This document shows positions 16,858 to 24,326 of a DNA stretch of 64,000 nt, piece by piece; the stretch's first letter is position 1, and every line of letters begins with the position of its first letter. This stretch comes from Geobacillus icigianus (GTDB taxonomy: Bacteria; Bacillota; Bacilli; Bacillales; Anoxybacillaceae), in the NCBI RefSeq assembly GCF_000750005.1, contig NZ_JPYA01000073.1, positions 1 to 64,000 on the forward strand, given 5' to 3'. The position numbers were made by a program, and so were the translations under genes. Under the pieces are notes generated by a model that made no database searches, was not told the origin of the DNA, and saw nothing but the letters and a program-made list of their open reading frames with translations.

Positions 16858-17378
16858 CGCTTCGCCCCCCAATGTTTGGCGATAAATTCGTCGCGGCCGG
16901 AAGCGGCCCGGTCTTGCTTGTAATGGTCCGGATTTTTCTTATGGTAGTTTTGATGGTACTCTTCCGCCGGATAAAACGTCGTGGCCGGCAAAATTTTCGT
17001 CACGATCGGCTTCGAGAACCGCCCGCTTTCTTCCAACGCCCGCTTCGACTGCTCAGCGAGCTGGCGCTGTCTTTCGTTATGGTAAAAAATCGCCGTCCGG
17101 TATTGCGGGCCGCGGTCGTGAAACTGGCCGCCGTCATCGGTCGGATCGATTTGGCACCAATACAGCTCCAAAAGCCGCTCATATGGGAACACGTCCGGGT
17201 CAAACGTGATTTGCACCGCCTCGTAATGGCCGGTCGTCCCCGTTTTCACTTGCTCATACGTCGGATTCTCGACATGCCCGCCCGTATAGCCGGAGACGAT
17301 GCCGTAAATGCCGTCGAGTTCTTCAAACGGCGTCACCATGCACCAAAAGCAGCCGCCGGCGAATGTCGCTTTTTCCAT
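16854..17378 (-). CDS. msrA: peptide methionine (S)-S-oxide reductase
   Basis: A 174-residue MsrA. ATFAGGCFWC near residue 5 carries the catalytic Cys; GYTGGHVENPTYEQV and YWCQIDPTDDGGQFHDRG are typical MsrA segments, and AEEYHQNY lies near the end. It reduces methionine S-sulfoxide in proteins using thioredoxin. The long upstream extension from 17462 is rejected because ATG 17378 follows GAGGTGA and fits the family start. No MsrB partner is seen nearby. Its stop overlaps the GTG of ysgA, so the two are cotranslated. Confidence 0.95.
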   Translation of the reverse strand: MEKATFAGGCFWCMVTPFEELDGIYGIVSGYTGGHVENPTYEQVKTGTTGHYEAVQITFDPDVFPYERLLELYWCQIDPTDDGGQFHDRGPQYRTAIFYHNERQRQLAEQSKRALEESGRFSKPIVTKILPATTFYPAEEYHQNYHKKNPDHYKQDRAASGRDEFIAKHWGAKR

Positions 17379-17507
17379 TTCGGTCGTCACCTCATGCGTC
17401 AAGTTTCTTCTTTTGATTATAGCAAACGGTGTACGGTTGTCATCTTTCACGCCCAAAGCCAAGTTCCTTCACAAAGCCAGACGCGTTCCGTTCCGCACGC
17501 CAGCCGC

Positions 17508-18251
17508 TCATGTCTCCGAGTCAAGCCGTTGTTTCATTTCGGCAAGCAAGCGGTCAAACAGCGGGATATAGTCGGTGCGAATGCGTTCATAAATATCCAT
17601 CGCCGTTTCTTCATCATACGTATGGGACGTCCGGTTGCGGTCTTCCAGCATGCGCAGCCATGTCTCTCCGTCTTCAATCAACCCTTCCCGAAACGCCTCG
17701 CGAATCGTTTTTCTTGGGCTCGTCACTTCGGAGTATCCTTGGTACTCCAAATAAAGTTTCATCCATTTCCACGCCAGTTCGTATGTGAATTCAAACCGTT
17801 GAATGGTCGCATCGACAACAAGGTCATCTGTTTGCGCGTCTCTTGCGGCGCTTTGCCGGAGTTTGGCGAGCGCCCGTTCGAAATCGTAACATCGATCCAT
17901 CAGCCGGCTCATTGTAACCATCACCTTTCCCCGCTCATTCGTTTGGAAAATCGTCTTCCCTTCCTTGTCAATCGCTGTTTTTAACCGCTCGTTGCCGATC
18001 TCATCATAATCAATCAGATCGATTCGATAAATGATGGGCAATTCATCCAAATCTGATTGCAAGCGGTGCAACAACTCGTTTGATTTTCTAAATTTGATGG
18101 CTATATCAATATCCGATGTTTTCTTATCATCGCCTCTCGCCCTTGAACCAAACAAAATCACTTCTTCAACGGCATCGGCGTAGCGCTGAAACAGATGAAT
18201 CAGCTGGCGAAACACCGCTCGCTCGAATCCGTATCTCGTTTGAGCCGCCAT
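17508..18251 (-). CDS. fused MntA-like nucleotidyltransferase and HepT-like HEPN protein
   Basis: A 247-residue single chain. Residues 25-105 are a minimal nucleotidyltransferase with GS at 35-36 and DID at 47-49, exactly the GSX10DXD motif of MntA antitoxins. Residues 114-247 match the HI0074/HepT helical family and carry RNRTSHTY (205-212), exactly the RX4HXY motif of HepT RNase toxins, whose Tyr is AMPylated by MntA. These proteins are normally separate, as in HI0073/HI0074 or MntA/HepT of type VII toxin-antitoxin systems. ATG 17912 (Met114) has AAAGGTGA nine bases upstream, so a free HepT part might also be made. Start ATG 18251 follows GGGAAGAGAGG. Confidence 0.85.
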   Translation of the reverse strand: MAAQTRYGFERAVFRQLIHLFQRYADAVEEVILFGSRARGDDKKTSDIDIAIKFRKSNELLHRLQSDLDELPIIYRIDLIDYDEIGNERLKTAIDKEGKTIFQTNERGKVMVTMSRLMDRCYDFERALAKLRQSAARDAQTDDLVVDATIQRFEFTYELAWKWMKLYLEYQGYSEVTSPRKTIREAFREGLIEDGETWLRMLEDRNRTSHTYDEETAMDIYERIRTDYIPLFDRLLAEMKQRLDSET

Positions 18252-18285
18252 CCTCTCTTCCCTCGTTTCCAAGATCGTTGCCTTC

Positions 18286-18294
18286 ATTATACCA
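18286..18294 (-). promoter_or_regulatory. extended -10 promoter of the MntA-HepT gene
   Basis: TGGTATAAT on the minus strand (TATAAT at 18286-18291), 35 bases before the chosen start. No clear -35 box is seen. Confidence 0.5.
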
Positions 18295-18391
18295 TAGTCT
18301 GGCAAGCGCAACGACTTCGACCGCCGATGCATAAATCCGCCGCCAGTGGCAAACGATAACGATGTACTATACGAATAACGAGGTGAGACAG

Positions 18392-18601
18392 ATGGATTTG
18401 AACTTGCGGAAAGCCATTATGCACAATGTCGCCAACAATTCCAAAGACCAACTTGAAAACACGATTGAAGACGCGATCCAACGCGGTGAGGAAAAATATT
18501 TGCCCGGCCTCGGCGTCCTGTTTGAAGCCATTTGGACGCACGCCACCGAGCAGCAAAAAGACATGATGCTCACGACACTCGAGCAGGCGGTGAAACAATA
18601 A
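18392..18601 (+). CDS. sspI: small acid-soluble spore protein SspI
   Basis: A 69-residue protein closely matching the minor spore core protein Ssp[20 protein letters not shown] near the start, then [12 protein letters not shown] and [12 protein letters not shown] in the middle, and a TLEQAVKQ end. ATG 18392 follows GAGGTGA; the upstream ATG at 18362 is unsupported. Such proteins are made in the forespore under SigG and packed in the spore. In B. subtilis sspI adjoins ysgA, as here apart from the inserted msrA and MntA-HepT genes. Confidence 0.95.
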   Translation: MDLNLRKAIMHNVANNSKDQLENTIEDAIQRGEEKYLPGLGVLFEAIWTHATEQQKDMMLTTLEQAVKQ

Positions 18602-18616
18602 CCGCCTGCTTTTTTC
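18583..18616 (+). terminator. terminator overlapping the sspI stop codon
   Basis: GCAGGCGGT (18583-18591) pairs perfectly with ACCGCCTGC (18601-18609) and TTTTTT follows. The left arm is coding sequence and the stop codon lies in the loop and right arm. Confidence 0.9.
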
Positions 18617-18722
18617 ATGACGGAACGTCTCAGACATCAAGTTCCTCATGAATGATGACAGAAATCGTTTCCTCCCCCTATTTACCAACTAAATAAATAA
18701 CTGGAATGACGACAAGAAGTTA

Positions 18723-18731
18723 TGATAAAAT
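18723..18731 (+). promoter_or_regulatory. extended -10 promoter
   Basis: TGATAAAAT, 31 bases before the TTG start of the following gene; no strong -35. Confidence 0.4.
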
Positions 18732-18762
18732 AGACAAGAGAATACAGAAAGGGGAGATTATT

Positions 18763-19290
18763 TTGAAAAGGTGGACAACCATTGTTCTTTTCATGCTTTT
18801 GCTTTTCGTTCCGCTTCGCGTATCCGGTGCCGGTTCATCCGCTCTGACGGAAGCGGTAAACAAGCAGTTTCAAGACACGCTGACTTACTACAAAAATGGT
18901 TCTGTCCAAATCCTCGACAGCATGACCACATCAACGGAAGTAACCGAAAACGACACGAAAACGACGAAAACCGTGAAAGTCGTGCTCGCTCAAGGGAGCG
19001 AGATCCGAGACAACCTGTTCGTTTTTGATACCAAACAAATTTTCTATTACGACGCTGATAGCCAAAAGCTGCTGGATTCCGCTTCCCTTTCCAAAAATGA
19101 GGACATCAAGCAATTTGAGAAAAAGCATAAAGGGGAACTAGGCAAAAAGCTAAGCCCGCTCTCCTTTACCGTTCTGCTCGTTGCTTTGCTGCTGACCATC
19201 ACGTTTCCGCCGCTTGTGGCCATTTGGTTCTACGGCGATGCTTCGGTCTCGCATCGCTATACATCCAAAGCGGTGAGCATGAAAGTTTGA
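18763..19290 (+). CDS. secreted or membrane-anchored protein of unknown function
   Basis: A 175-residue protein. A signal peptide (KRWTTIVLFMLLLFVPLRVSG) is followed by a hydrophilic, Thr/Lys/Asp-rich domain of about 110 residues, then one membrane segment (SFTVLLVALLLTITFPPLVA) and a short tail. The topology suggests an extracytoplasmic domain with a C-terminal anchor. TTG 18763 is chosen because AAAGGGGAG stands at the right distance. I do not recognise the family. It stands alone between sspI and an A+T-rich islet. Confidence 0.75.
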   Translation: MKRWTTIVLFMLLLFVPLRVSGAGSSALTEAVNKQFQDTLTYYKNGSVQILDSMTTSTEVTENDTKTTKTVKVVLAQGSEIRDNLFVFDTKQIFYYDADSQKLLDSASLSKNEDIKQFEKKHKGELGKKLSPLSFTVLLVALLLTITFPPLVAIWFYGDASVSHRYTSKAVSMKV

Positions 19291-19340
19291 TCTTGGCAGC
19301 AGTAATGGATACCGTCAACCCTTTTGTGTGATGTAATGGA

Positions 19341-19492
19341 GTAGGGGTTCTCGGAAATGGATTTGGAATGAATAGGGAGGGAACGAGTTTCCTCCACACA
19401 GGGGACTGAACGTTCAGTCTTCTGCGTGGAAAGAGACATAGGCAAGGTTCTTCTTTCTCTACGATTTTTGGTCCAATCAGAGAATCCCCTAC
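19341..19492. repeat. nested inverted-repeat element
   Basis: The ends are GTAGGGGTTCTC (19341-19352) and GAGAATCCCCTAC (19480-19492), inverted with one extra base. The centre is the perfect 16 bp palindrome GACTGAACGTTCAGTC (19404-19419), flanked by further pairing CCACACAG/CTGCGTGG. No gene inside. Confidence 0.65.
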
Positions 19493-19512
19493 CTTTTTCT
19501 TTTGGGCTAGCA

Positions 19513-19580
19513 AAATGCTTTACACAAAATTTTATACATCATCGCCAAATGCTTGACAAAAAATGTTATACATCATCTCC
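19513..19580. repeat. two 34 bp direct repeats
   Basis: AAATGCTTTACACAAAAT... and AAATGCTTGACAAAAAAT... repeat head to tail with period 34, both ending TTATACATCATC plus a variable base and CC. About four differences in 34. Confidence 0.8.
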
Positions 19581-19639
19581 TATTGTGCTTTCACTGATAT
19601 ATGACAACATATGCACAAGAATTTATTAGAAAATTACCC

Positions 19640-19678
19640 AAAAATAATAAACGCGAACAGCGCGAGGCATTGTTCGCA
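19640..19678 (-). terminator. terminator of the two-gene minus-strand cassette
   Basis: GCGAACA (19654-19660) pairs with TGTTCGC (19672-19678); the minus strand continues GTTTATTATTTTT. A second hairpin, GCTAGTCGA/TCGACTAGC (19701-19728), lies between it and the gene. Confidence 0.6.
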
Positions 19679-19736
19679 AAAATCTATTAGTCCTCATCAT
19701 GCTAGTCGAGTGCTAGGGTTCGACTAGCAGGACAAG

Positions 19737-20021
19737 TTACGTATCATTTTTTCCAAATTTTATTTCGATCTCATCTTTCATTTTCCTCTTTGTATTTCTA
19801 AAACCAACTAAAATAAGCAACATGTATACAATAACAACAATCCCAATACGTAGATAAGGATGAATAAATTCAAAAAGAGTTGTGTAAATAAAGATAAACA
19901 TTAGTAATATAGGAGCAACTACATAAATAATACGGCTAGTATCCTTTTTCTTAACAGCATAAAATAGTTGCCAATAGATTAAGATCACGAGGAAAATTCC
20001 GTTTATTTCGTAAGCCTCCAT
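19737..20021 (-). CDS. small three-helix membrane protein, possible immunity protein
   Basis: A 94-residue protein with three membrane segments (about 8-24, 30-53 and 57-75) and a charged, Lys-rich cytoplasmic tail. Size and layout resemble bacteriocin immunity proteins, but I see no family motif. It starts at ATG 20021 after AGGGGGA and lies 11 bases after the 115-residue gene, so the two share a transcript. The base composition is much more A+T-rich than the surrounding core genes. Confidence 0.6.
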   Translation of the reverse strand: MEAYEINGIFLVILIYWQLFYAVKKKDTSRIIYVVAPILLMFIFIYTTLFEFIHPYLRIGIVVIVYMLLILVGFRNTKRKMKDEIEIKFGKNDT

Positions 20022-20032
20022 TATAAATCCCC

Positions 20033-20380
20033 CTAGTTGCCTGCAACTGAGTACCCTTTTCTAAAACCATTGGCAAAGATAACGATATCAGGTATGAATC
20101 CCCATATCCCTATCGCTTTGATAGCCCCTTTAGCTGCACCTTTGATCATCATTTGCGTTGCTGCCTTTTCAATTCTCCCAGCTGCTAATCGCGTTTCAGC
20201 CTTGGATATCTTAGTTTTCACCTCTTCTTCTGTTTCTCTCCAACCATTACGGGCACCTACTGTAGCCGGACCTACCTTACTAGCAGTATTAGCAGCACCA
20301 CTCCAATTAATTCCATACAAAGCCGCTACATCCTTTAATCCTTGTTTAATTCCTGATTCGATTCTGCTCCATGTAGACAT
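20033..20380 (-). CDS. unknown small protein, toxin or bacteriocin candidate
   Basis: A 115-residue protein. The N-terminal 45 residues are Ser/Gly/Ala-rich, the middle (46-75) is highly charged helix (ETEEEVKTKISKAETRL), and the last 40 are Gly/Ala/Ile-rich and amphipathic to hydrophobic (KGAAKGAIKAIGIWGF). No signal peptide, processing enzyme or transporter is seen. ATG 20380 follows AAAGGA; the longer frame from 20491 is not needed. Pairing with a small membrane protein in a foreign-looking islet suggests a toxin with immunity function, but this is inference only. Confidence 0.5.
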   Translation of the reverse strand: MSTWSRIESGIKQGLKDVAALYGINWSGAANTASKVGPATVGARNGWRETEEEVKTKISKAETRLAAGRIEKAATQMMIKGAAKGAIKAIGIWGFIPDIVIFANGFRKGYSVAGN

Positions 20381-20505
20381 GTCTAACCATCCTTTCCACC
20401 CAGTCGACTTGATACAACAAAAATTCTCCTTGAATTTCACCTCAATCTCGCGTAAAAAGGGTAAATATAATTTCACAACAAACAAGTTCAATCGTCATAA
20501 TATTC

Positions 20506-20532
20506 ATAATAGAAATTTATGTTTTTTGTCAA
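20506..20532 (-). promoter_or_regulatory. possible promoter of the two-gene cassette
   Basis: TTGACA (20527-20532) with TATTAT (20506-20511), spacer only 15; TTATGA two bases on would give 17. A leader of about 120 bases precedes the gene. Confidence 0.45.
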
Positions 20533-20670
20533 TATGTTACGATGGAACAAGGTAAAAAAGCGGGGGATTGATGATGTTTTTCCGACATGAGGGAACTATA
20601 CCCTATTTATTCACCGGCCTTCTGGGGCCGGCTGCGTCCATCAGCGCCCTCCCGTCTGCCCCGCCGCAAT

Positions 20671-20703
20671 ATCAAAAAACACCGGCCCAAGCGGCCGGTG
20701 TTT
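20671..20703 (-). terminator. terminator of the M42 peptidase gene
   Basis: AAACACCGGCC (20677-20687) pairs perfectly with GGCCGGTGTTT (20693-20703); TTTTTTGAT follows on the minus strand. It starts four bases from the stop codon. Confidence 0.9.
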
Positions 20704-20706
20704 CCA

Positions 20707-21792
20707 TTAGTCAAACGTCAGTTGCTTCACTTTGTCGGCATCAAGCCGTTTGATCACTTCGACAAGCAGCTTGACCGTGTTTTCGTAGTCGTCGCGGTGC
20801 AAAATGGCGGCGTGTGAATGGATGTAGCGCGTCGGGATGGCGATCGTCAGCGACGGAACACCGCTGCCGGTTAAGTGGATCGCCCCCGCGTCCGTGCCGC
20901 CGCCCGGCATGGCGTCAAAATGATACGGAATGTCGAGCTCTTCGGCCACCTCGATGACAAATTCGCGCAACCCGCGGTGCGACACCATCGTCGCATCGTA
21001 CAAGACGATGTGCGGACCGGCGCCGAGTTTGCCCATCGCTTCTTTTTCCGACACCCCCGGCGTGTCGCCAGCCACGCCGACGTCAACCGCAAAGGCGATG
21101 TCCGGCTGAATGAATTGGGCCGCCGTGCGCGCGCCGCGCAAGCCGACTTCTTCCTGCACCGTGCCAACGCCGTATACCGTGTTCGGATGGTCGACGCCCT
21201 TCAGCTGTTTGAGCACATCGATGGCGACCGCACAGCCGATCCGGTTATCCCACGCTTTGGCCAGCAGCATTTTTTCATTGTTCAATACCGTGAATTCAAA
21301 ATACGGCACGATCATATCGCCCGGGCGGACGCCCCATTCCATGGCTTCCTCGCGGCTCGTCGCGCCGATGTCGATGAACATGTCTTTGATGTCGACCGGT
21401 TTTTTGCGCGCTTCCGGCGGCAAAATGTGCGGCGGCTTCGAACCGATGACGCCGGTGATGTCGCCTTTTTTCGTCACAATCGTCACGCGTTGGGCGAGCA
21501 TCACTTGGCTCCACCAGCCGCCGAGCGTCTGAAAGCGGATGAACCCTTTGTCATCGATTTGCGTCACCATGAAGCCGACTTCGTCCAAATGGCCGGCGAT
21601 CATCACTTTCGGTCCGCCGGATTTCCCTTCTTTTTTAGCGATCAAGCTGCCGAGCCCATCGGTGGTCACGTCATCGGCATAAGGAGCTATGTACGTTTTC
21701 ATCACCTCGCGCGCTTCCCGTTCGTTGCCGGGCACGCCTTTGGCATCGGTCAGCGCTTTCAACATCGTCAACGTTTCGTCCAATTTCGCCAT
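20707..21792 (-). CDS. ysdC: M42 family metallopeptidase
   Basis: A 361-residue aminopeptidase of the M42 (TET/PepA-like glutamyl aminopeptidase) family. Metal ligands are visible in [11 protein letters not shown] (His, Asp), [11 protein letters not shown] (Asp), [10 protein letters not shown] (catalytic and metal Glu), AVDVGVAGD (Asp) and [10 protein letters not shown] (His). Such enzymes form large cytoplasmic shells that trim peptides from the N-terminus using two Zn or Co ions. ATG 21792 follows AAAGGGGTG; the frame extends further upstream without support. B. subtilis ysdC lies at the same place next to ysdA-rplT. Confidence 0.93.
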   Translation of the reverse strand: MAKLDETLTMLKALTDAKGVPGNEREAREVMKTYIAPYADDVTTDGLGSLIAKKEGKSGGPKVMIAGHLDEVGFMVTQIDDKGFIRFQTLGGWWSQVMLAQRVTIVTKKGDITGVIGSKPPHILPPEARKKPVDIKDMFIDIGATSREEAMEWGVRPGDMIVPYFEFTVLNNEKMLLAKAWDNRIGCAVAIDVLKQLKGVDHPNTVYGVGTVQEEVGLRGARTAAQFIQPDIAFAVDVGVAGDTPGVSEKEAMGKLGAGPHIVLYDATMVSHRGLREFVIEVAEELDIPYHFDAMPGGGTDAGAIHLTGSGVPSLTIAIPTRYIHSHAAILHRDDYENTVKLLVEVIKRLDADKVKQLTFD

Positions 21793-21880
21793 CTTGGCAC
21801 CCCTTTCCGGTTTTGTCCACTTTTTTATTATACTTCTAACGGTTGGCAATGTTCAATCATTCGCCCTTCGAAAAAATCAA

Positions 21881-22366
21881 TTAATATCGTTCATTTTGCC
21901 GTTGGTGATTCACTTCGTTTTTCCGGCGATACGCGGCGGCCACCGCCTCGGACGAAAAACCGAGCGTCACGCCGAGACGCCAATATTCCGTGAACAGCAC
22001 ATCATAATCTTCCGGCGCTTTCGTCTCCCCAAACCGATCAGCGTGGCGAAACACGGTGAGAAACTGTTCGACAGGCAGCCGCTCAGCCGCCGGGATCTCT
22101 CTCTTTTCATAGAAAAATCCGCATTCCAGTCCGAGCGATAATAGAAAATGCAAACCATCCACATACTCCTCGAGCACCCGCTCCATCGGCGCTGGCGGCT
22201 TCACGCTCCAAAACTTAAAACAGCGCGTCTCGTTCGCCAGCTCGCCGAGTTCAACGAGAAAGGCGAGCATCTTTCGGCTGAACAAGTTTTCCTGCACGAG
22301 ACCGTGCTCCGCTTCAATCCGTTCATCCAACGTCCGCTGCATGTCGTAAAGCAAGGTCCAGTTCAT
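21881..22366 (-). CDS. dimeric all-alpha dUTPase-like (MazG superfamily) protein
   Basis: A 161-residue helical protein. FLVELGELANETRCFKFW carries the EXXE metal motif near residue 40 and LEEYVDGLHFLLSLG the EXXD motif near residue 67, the pattern of dimeric dUTP/dCTP pyrophosphatases. It would hydrolyse dUTP to dUMP and so keep uracil out of DNA. Start ATG 22366 follows AAAGGGGAGGAG. It sits between ysdA and ysdC on the same strand, 15 bases after ysdA. Confidence 0.8.
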   Translation of the reverse strand: MNWTLLYDMQRTLDERIEAEHGLVQENLFSRKMLAFLVELGELANETRCFKFWSVKPPAPMERVLEEYVDGLHFLLSLGLECGFFYEKREIPAAERLPVEQFLTVFRHADRFGETKAPEDYDVLFTEYWRLGVTLGFSSEAVAAAYRRKNEVNHQRQNERY

Positions 22367-22381
22367 TCTCTCCTCCCCTTT

Positions 22382-22634
22382 CTATTCGATCCACTGCCAA
22401 TACACTATCAATTCTGCCGCCGCCAACAGCGGCAAGCCGTATCGAAATCGGCGATGGCGCGTTTTGTGGCGAAACGTATACATGCCCATCATGGCTCCGA
22501 AAGCGCCGCCCACCCACGCCAGCAGCCAAAGCGTCTGCTCAGCGATGCGGAACCGATGGCGTCTCGCCTTATATTTGTCAAGCCCCATGGCAAAAAAAAG
22601 CGAGAAGATTGACGGCTATGGCATATTGTATCAT
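22382..22634 (-). pseudogene. ysdA: DUF1294 membrane protein YsdA, frame broken at a T8 run
   Basis: The conserved part MGLDKYKARRHRFRIAE...GGAFGAMMGMYTFRHKTRH is read from 22588. The expected first helix lies in another frame: ATG 22634, after AAAGGAGGGACC, encodes MIQYAIAVNLLAFF. The two join if the coding-strand T8 (plus-strand A8 at 22592-22599) had seven T, giving NLLAFFAMGLDKYKA and 83 residues, the usual size. DUF1294 proteins are small membrane proteins of unknown function. As in B. subtilis it follows rplT. Base-call error, slippage or true mutation cannot be told apart here. Confidence 0.75.
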
Positions 22635-22698
22635 ATGGTCCCTCCTTTACTCCATTTTCAATAAAAACGGCCATCCTAGTCGAGGATGGCCATCGTTG

Positions 22699-23058
22699 TT
22701 ACTTATTCAAATTTGCCTTCGCCAAGTCAGCGAGCTGGGCAAACGCCGCTTGGTCATTGACTGCCAAGTCGGCGAGCATTTTCCGGTTGACTTCAACGCC
22801 AGCCAGTTTCAAGCCGTGCATGAGACGGCTGTAAGACAAGCCGTTTTGGCGGGCGGCCGCGTTGATGCGGGCGATCCACAATTTGCGGAAGTCGCGCTTC
22901 CGTTGACGGCGGTCGCGATACGCATACATGAGCGATTTCATCACTTGCTGGTTCGCGACTCGATATAACGCGTGTTTCGCGCCGAAATATCCTTTGGCAA
23001 GCTTTAATACTTTTTTGCGACGTCTGCGCGTCACTGGTCCACCTTTTACGCGTGGCAT
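22699..23058 (-). CDS. rplT: 50S ribosomal protein L20
   Basis: 119 residues, full length and nearly invariant: [20 protein letters not shown] at the start, [20 protein letters not shown] in the middle. It binds 23S rRNA early in 50S assembly and also acts as repressor of its own operon by binding the leader upstream of infC. It is the third gene of infC-rpmI-rplT. Confidence 0.99.
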   Translation of the reverse strand: MPRVKGGPVTRRRRKKVLKLAKGYFGAKHALYRVANQQVMKSLMYAYRDRRQRKRDFRKLWIARINAAARQNGLSYSRLMHGLKLAGVEVNRKMLADLAVNDQAAFAQLADLAKANLNK

Positions 23059-23083
23059 AATCGTTCCCTCCTATAGTCGGTCA

Positions 23084-23284
23084 TTATTTCAAGTTGTCGA
23101 GCATTTGGCGGATGCGCTTGAAGTCGCCAGGCGAGACGAGCGTCGCTTTGCGCAGCTGGCGTTTTTGTTTTTTCGTTTTATTGGCAAACAAGTGGCTCGT
23201 ATACGCATGACCGCGTTTTAATTTGCCGCTCGCCGTTTTTTTGAACCGTTTCGCCGAGCCGCGGTGAGTTTTCATTTTTGGCAT
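23084..23284 (-). CDS. rpmI: 50S ribosomal protein L35
   Basis: 66 residues with the L35 signature [20 protein letters not shown] and a basic middle ([12 protein letters not shown]). A component of the large subunit, second gene of the infC operon, 12 bases after infC and 25 before rplT. Confidence 0.99.
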   Translation of the reverse strand: MPKMKTHRGSAKRFKKTASGKLKRGHAYTSHLFANKTKKQKRQLRKATLVSPGDFKRIRQMLDNLK

Positions 23285-23296
23285 CGTAGTTCCTCC

Positions 23297-23815
23297 TTAC
23301 TTGTTGTCGTTTTTCGGTGCCAGCACTAAAAACATGTTGCGCCCGTCCATTTTCGGCGCCGTTTCGACGACCGCAATGTCGGCGCACGCTTCGGAGAAGC
23401 GGTCAAGGACGCGCTGCCCGATTTCTTTATGGGTGATGGCCCGCCCTTTGAAGCGGATCGTCGCCTTCACCTTATCGCCTTTTTCGAGAAACTTGCGCGC
23501 GTTGCGCAGCTTTGTGTTGAAATCGTGCTCCTCGATCGTCGGGCTGAGGCGCACTTCTTTCACATTGATGACTTTTTGCTTTTTGCGCGCTTCTTTTTCT
23601 TTCTTTTGCTGCTCGAAGCGGAATTTGCCGTAATCCATGATCCGGCAAACGGGCGGTTTGGCGTTTGGCGCGACAAGCACCAAGTCCAAGTTGCGTCTTG
23701 CCGCGATCTCAAGCGCTTCCTGCTTCGACTTGATGCCGAGCTGTTCGCCGTTTTGGTCGATCAAGCGCACTTCCCGGGCACGAATTTGTTCGTTGATGAT
23801 AAAATCTTTGCTAAT
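23297..23815 (-). CDS. infC: translation initiation factor IF-3, AUU start
   Basis: IF-3 of 172 residues. The first ATG-like codon in frame (23770) would cut off the conserved N-terminus. The true start is the AUU at 23815 ([20 protein letters not shown], read with Met first), seven bases after GGAGGTG, the same arrangement known for Geobacillus stearothermophilus. An N-terminal domain, a lysine-rich linker ([13 protein letters not shown]) and a C-terminal domain ([12 protein letters not shown]) are clear. IF-3 keeps 30S free and checks the start codon; a rare AUU start lets IF-3 limit its own synthesis. Confidence 0.97.
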   Translation of the reverse strand: MSKDFIINEQIRAREVRLIDQNGEQLGIKSKQEALEIAARRNLDLVLVAPNAKPPVCRIMDYGKFRFEQQKKEKEARKKQKVINVKEVRLSPTIEEHDFNTKLRNARKFLEKGDKVKATIRFKGRAITHKEIGQRVLDRFSEACADIAVVETAPKMDGRNMFLVLAPKNDNK

Positions 23816-23820
23816 AATGA

Positions 23821-24024
23821 GCCACCTCCAAGGTTTTTTCCGACTGGCTTGTTTGCCGGCAGAATCCCGCTCCTAACGAAAAAGCGCGGATGCATAAAGC
23901 ACCCGCGCACGACGTTCGAAGAAACCATTGGCGAACCGTAACAACCTGCCAACAGCCGCCCAGGCGCCGGTCAGGTGAGAAGCGGGCGCTTCTGCTTTCG
24001 TTACAAACAAGCAATCATTCCACT
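23821..24024 (-). ncRNA. L20 leader of the infC-rpmI-rplT operon
   Basis: A ~200 base leader between a strong promoter and infC. The minus strand folds into long helices (GAAGCGCCCGCTTCTCACCTG and later GGCGCCTGGGCGGCTG areas) and ends with a terminator, CGCGGGTG/CATCCGCG followed by CTTTTTCG (23878-23912). This matches the L20-binding attenuator of Bacillales: excess L20 favours termination. Confidence 0.85.
23876..23912 (-). terminator. attenuator hairpin in the L20 leader
   Basis: GCGCGGGTGC pairs with GCATCCGCGC around CTTTAT, followed on the minus strand by TTTTTC. Confidence 0.85.
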
Positions 24025-24030
24025 TTATAC

Positions 24031-24059
24031 ACTATACCACCTTGGCGATGGCATGTCAA
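24031..24059 (-). promoter_or_regulatory. strong SigA promoter of the infC operon
   Basis: TTGACA (24054-24059), 17-base spacer, TATAGT (24031-24036). Confidence 0.85.
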
Positions 24060-24326
24060 GGAGCGGTTCTTGATAAACACAACGTCCTTCATTATAACCG
24101 AACATCTTTTTGTTGACAAGAGAAAAATGATAATTTTTTATAAAAACGTTTTGCTGTCCTTTTCTTCCTTGTTTTCGATGCAACGGGGCCGTCTTTCCGT
24201 GAAAATGCCGGCCTGACGCGGATGTTCATCCCCCGGTTGGAGGGCAGATCACGCTGTCCATGGACCTTTTCTATGAAACAAACGCGGCCCGACAAGCGGG
24301 CAGGCCGCCTGCGGGCCATTGTTGGC
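24060..24326. other. intergenic stretch between the infC promoter and thrS
   Basis: No gene seen. It holds a GGGCAG/CTGTCC hairpin-like block at 24239-24270 that is also found after dnaE, and a GCGGCC/GGCCGC hairpin (24284-24308) that probably ends thrS transcription. Confidence 0.5.
24284..24309 (-). terminator. weak terminator of thrS
   Basis: GCGGCC pairs with GGCCGC; the minus strand continues GTTTGTTTC. The U-run is poor. Confidence 0.4.

Noticed and set aside
19199-19513. Minus-strand 104-codon frame over the nested palindrome
   Set aside because: It overlaps the end of a better supported plus-strand gene and an inverted-repeat element, and lacks protein-like composition.
24113-24145. 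TTGACA on the plus strand as a promoter
   Set aside because: No -10 box at a proper distance and no gene follows on the plus strand.
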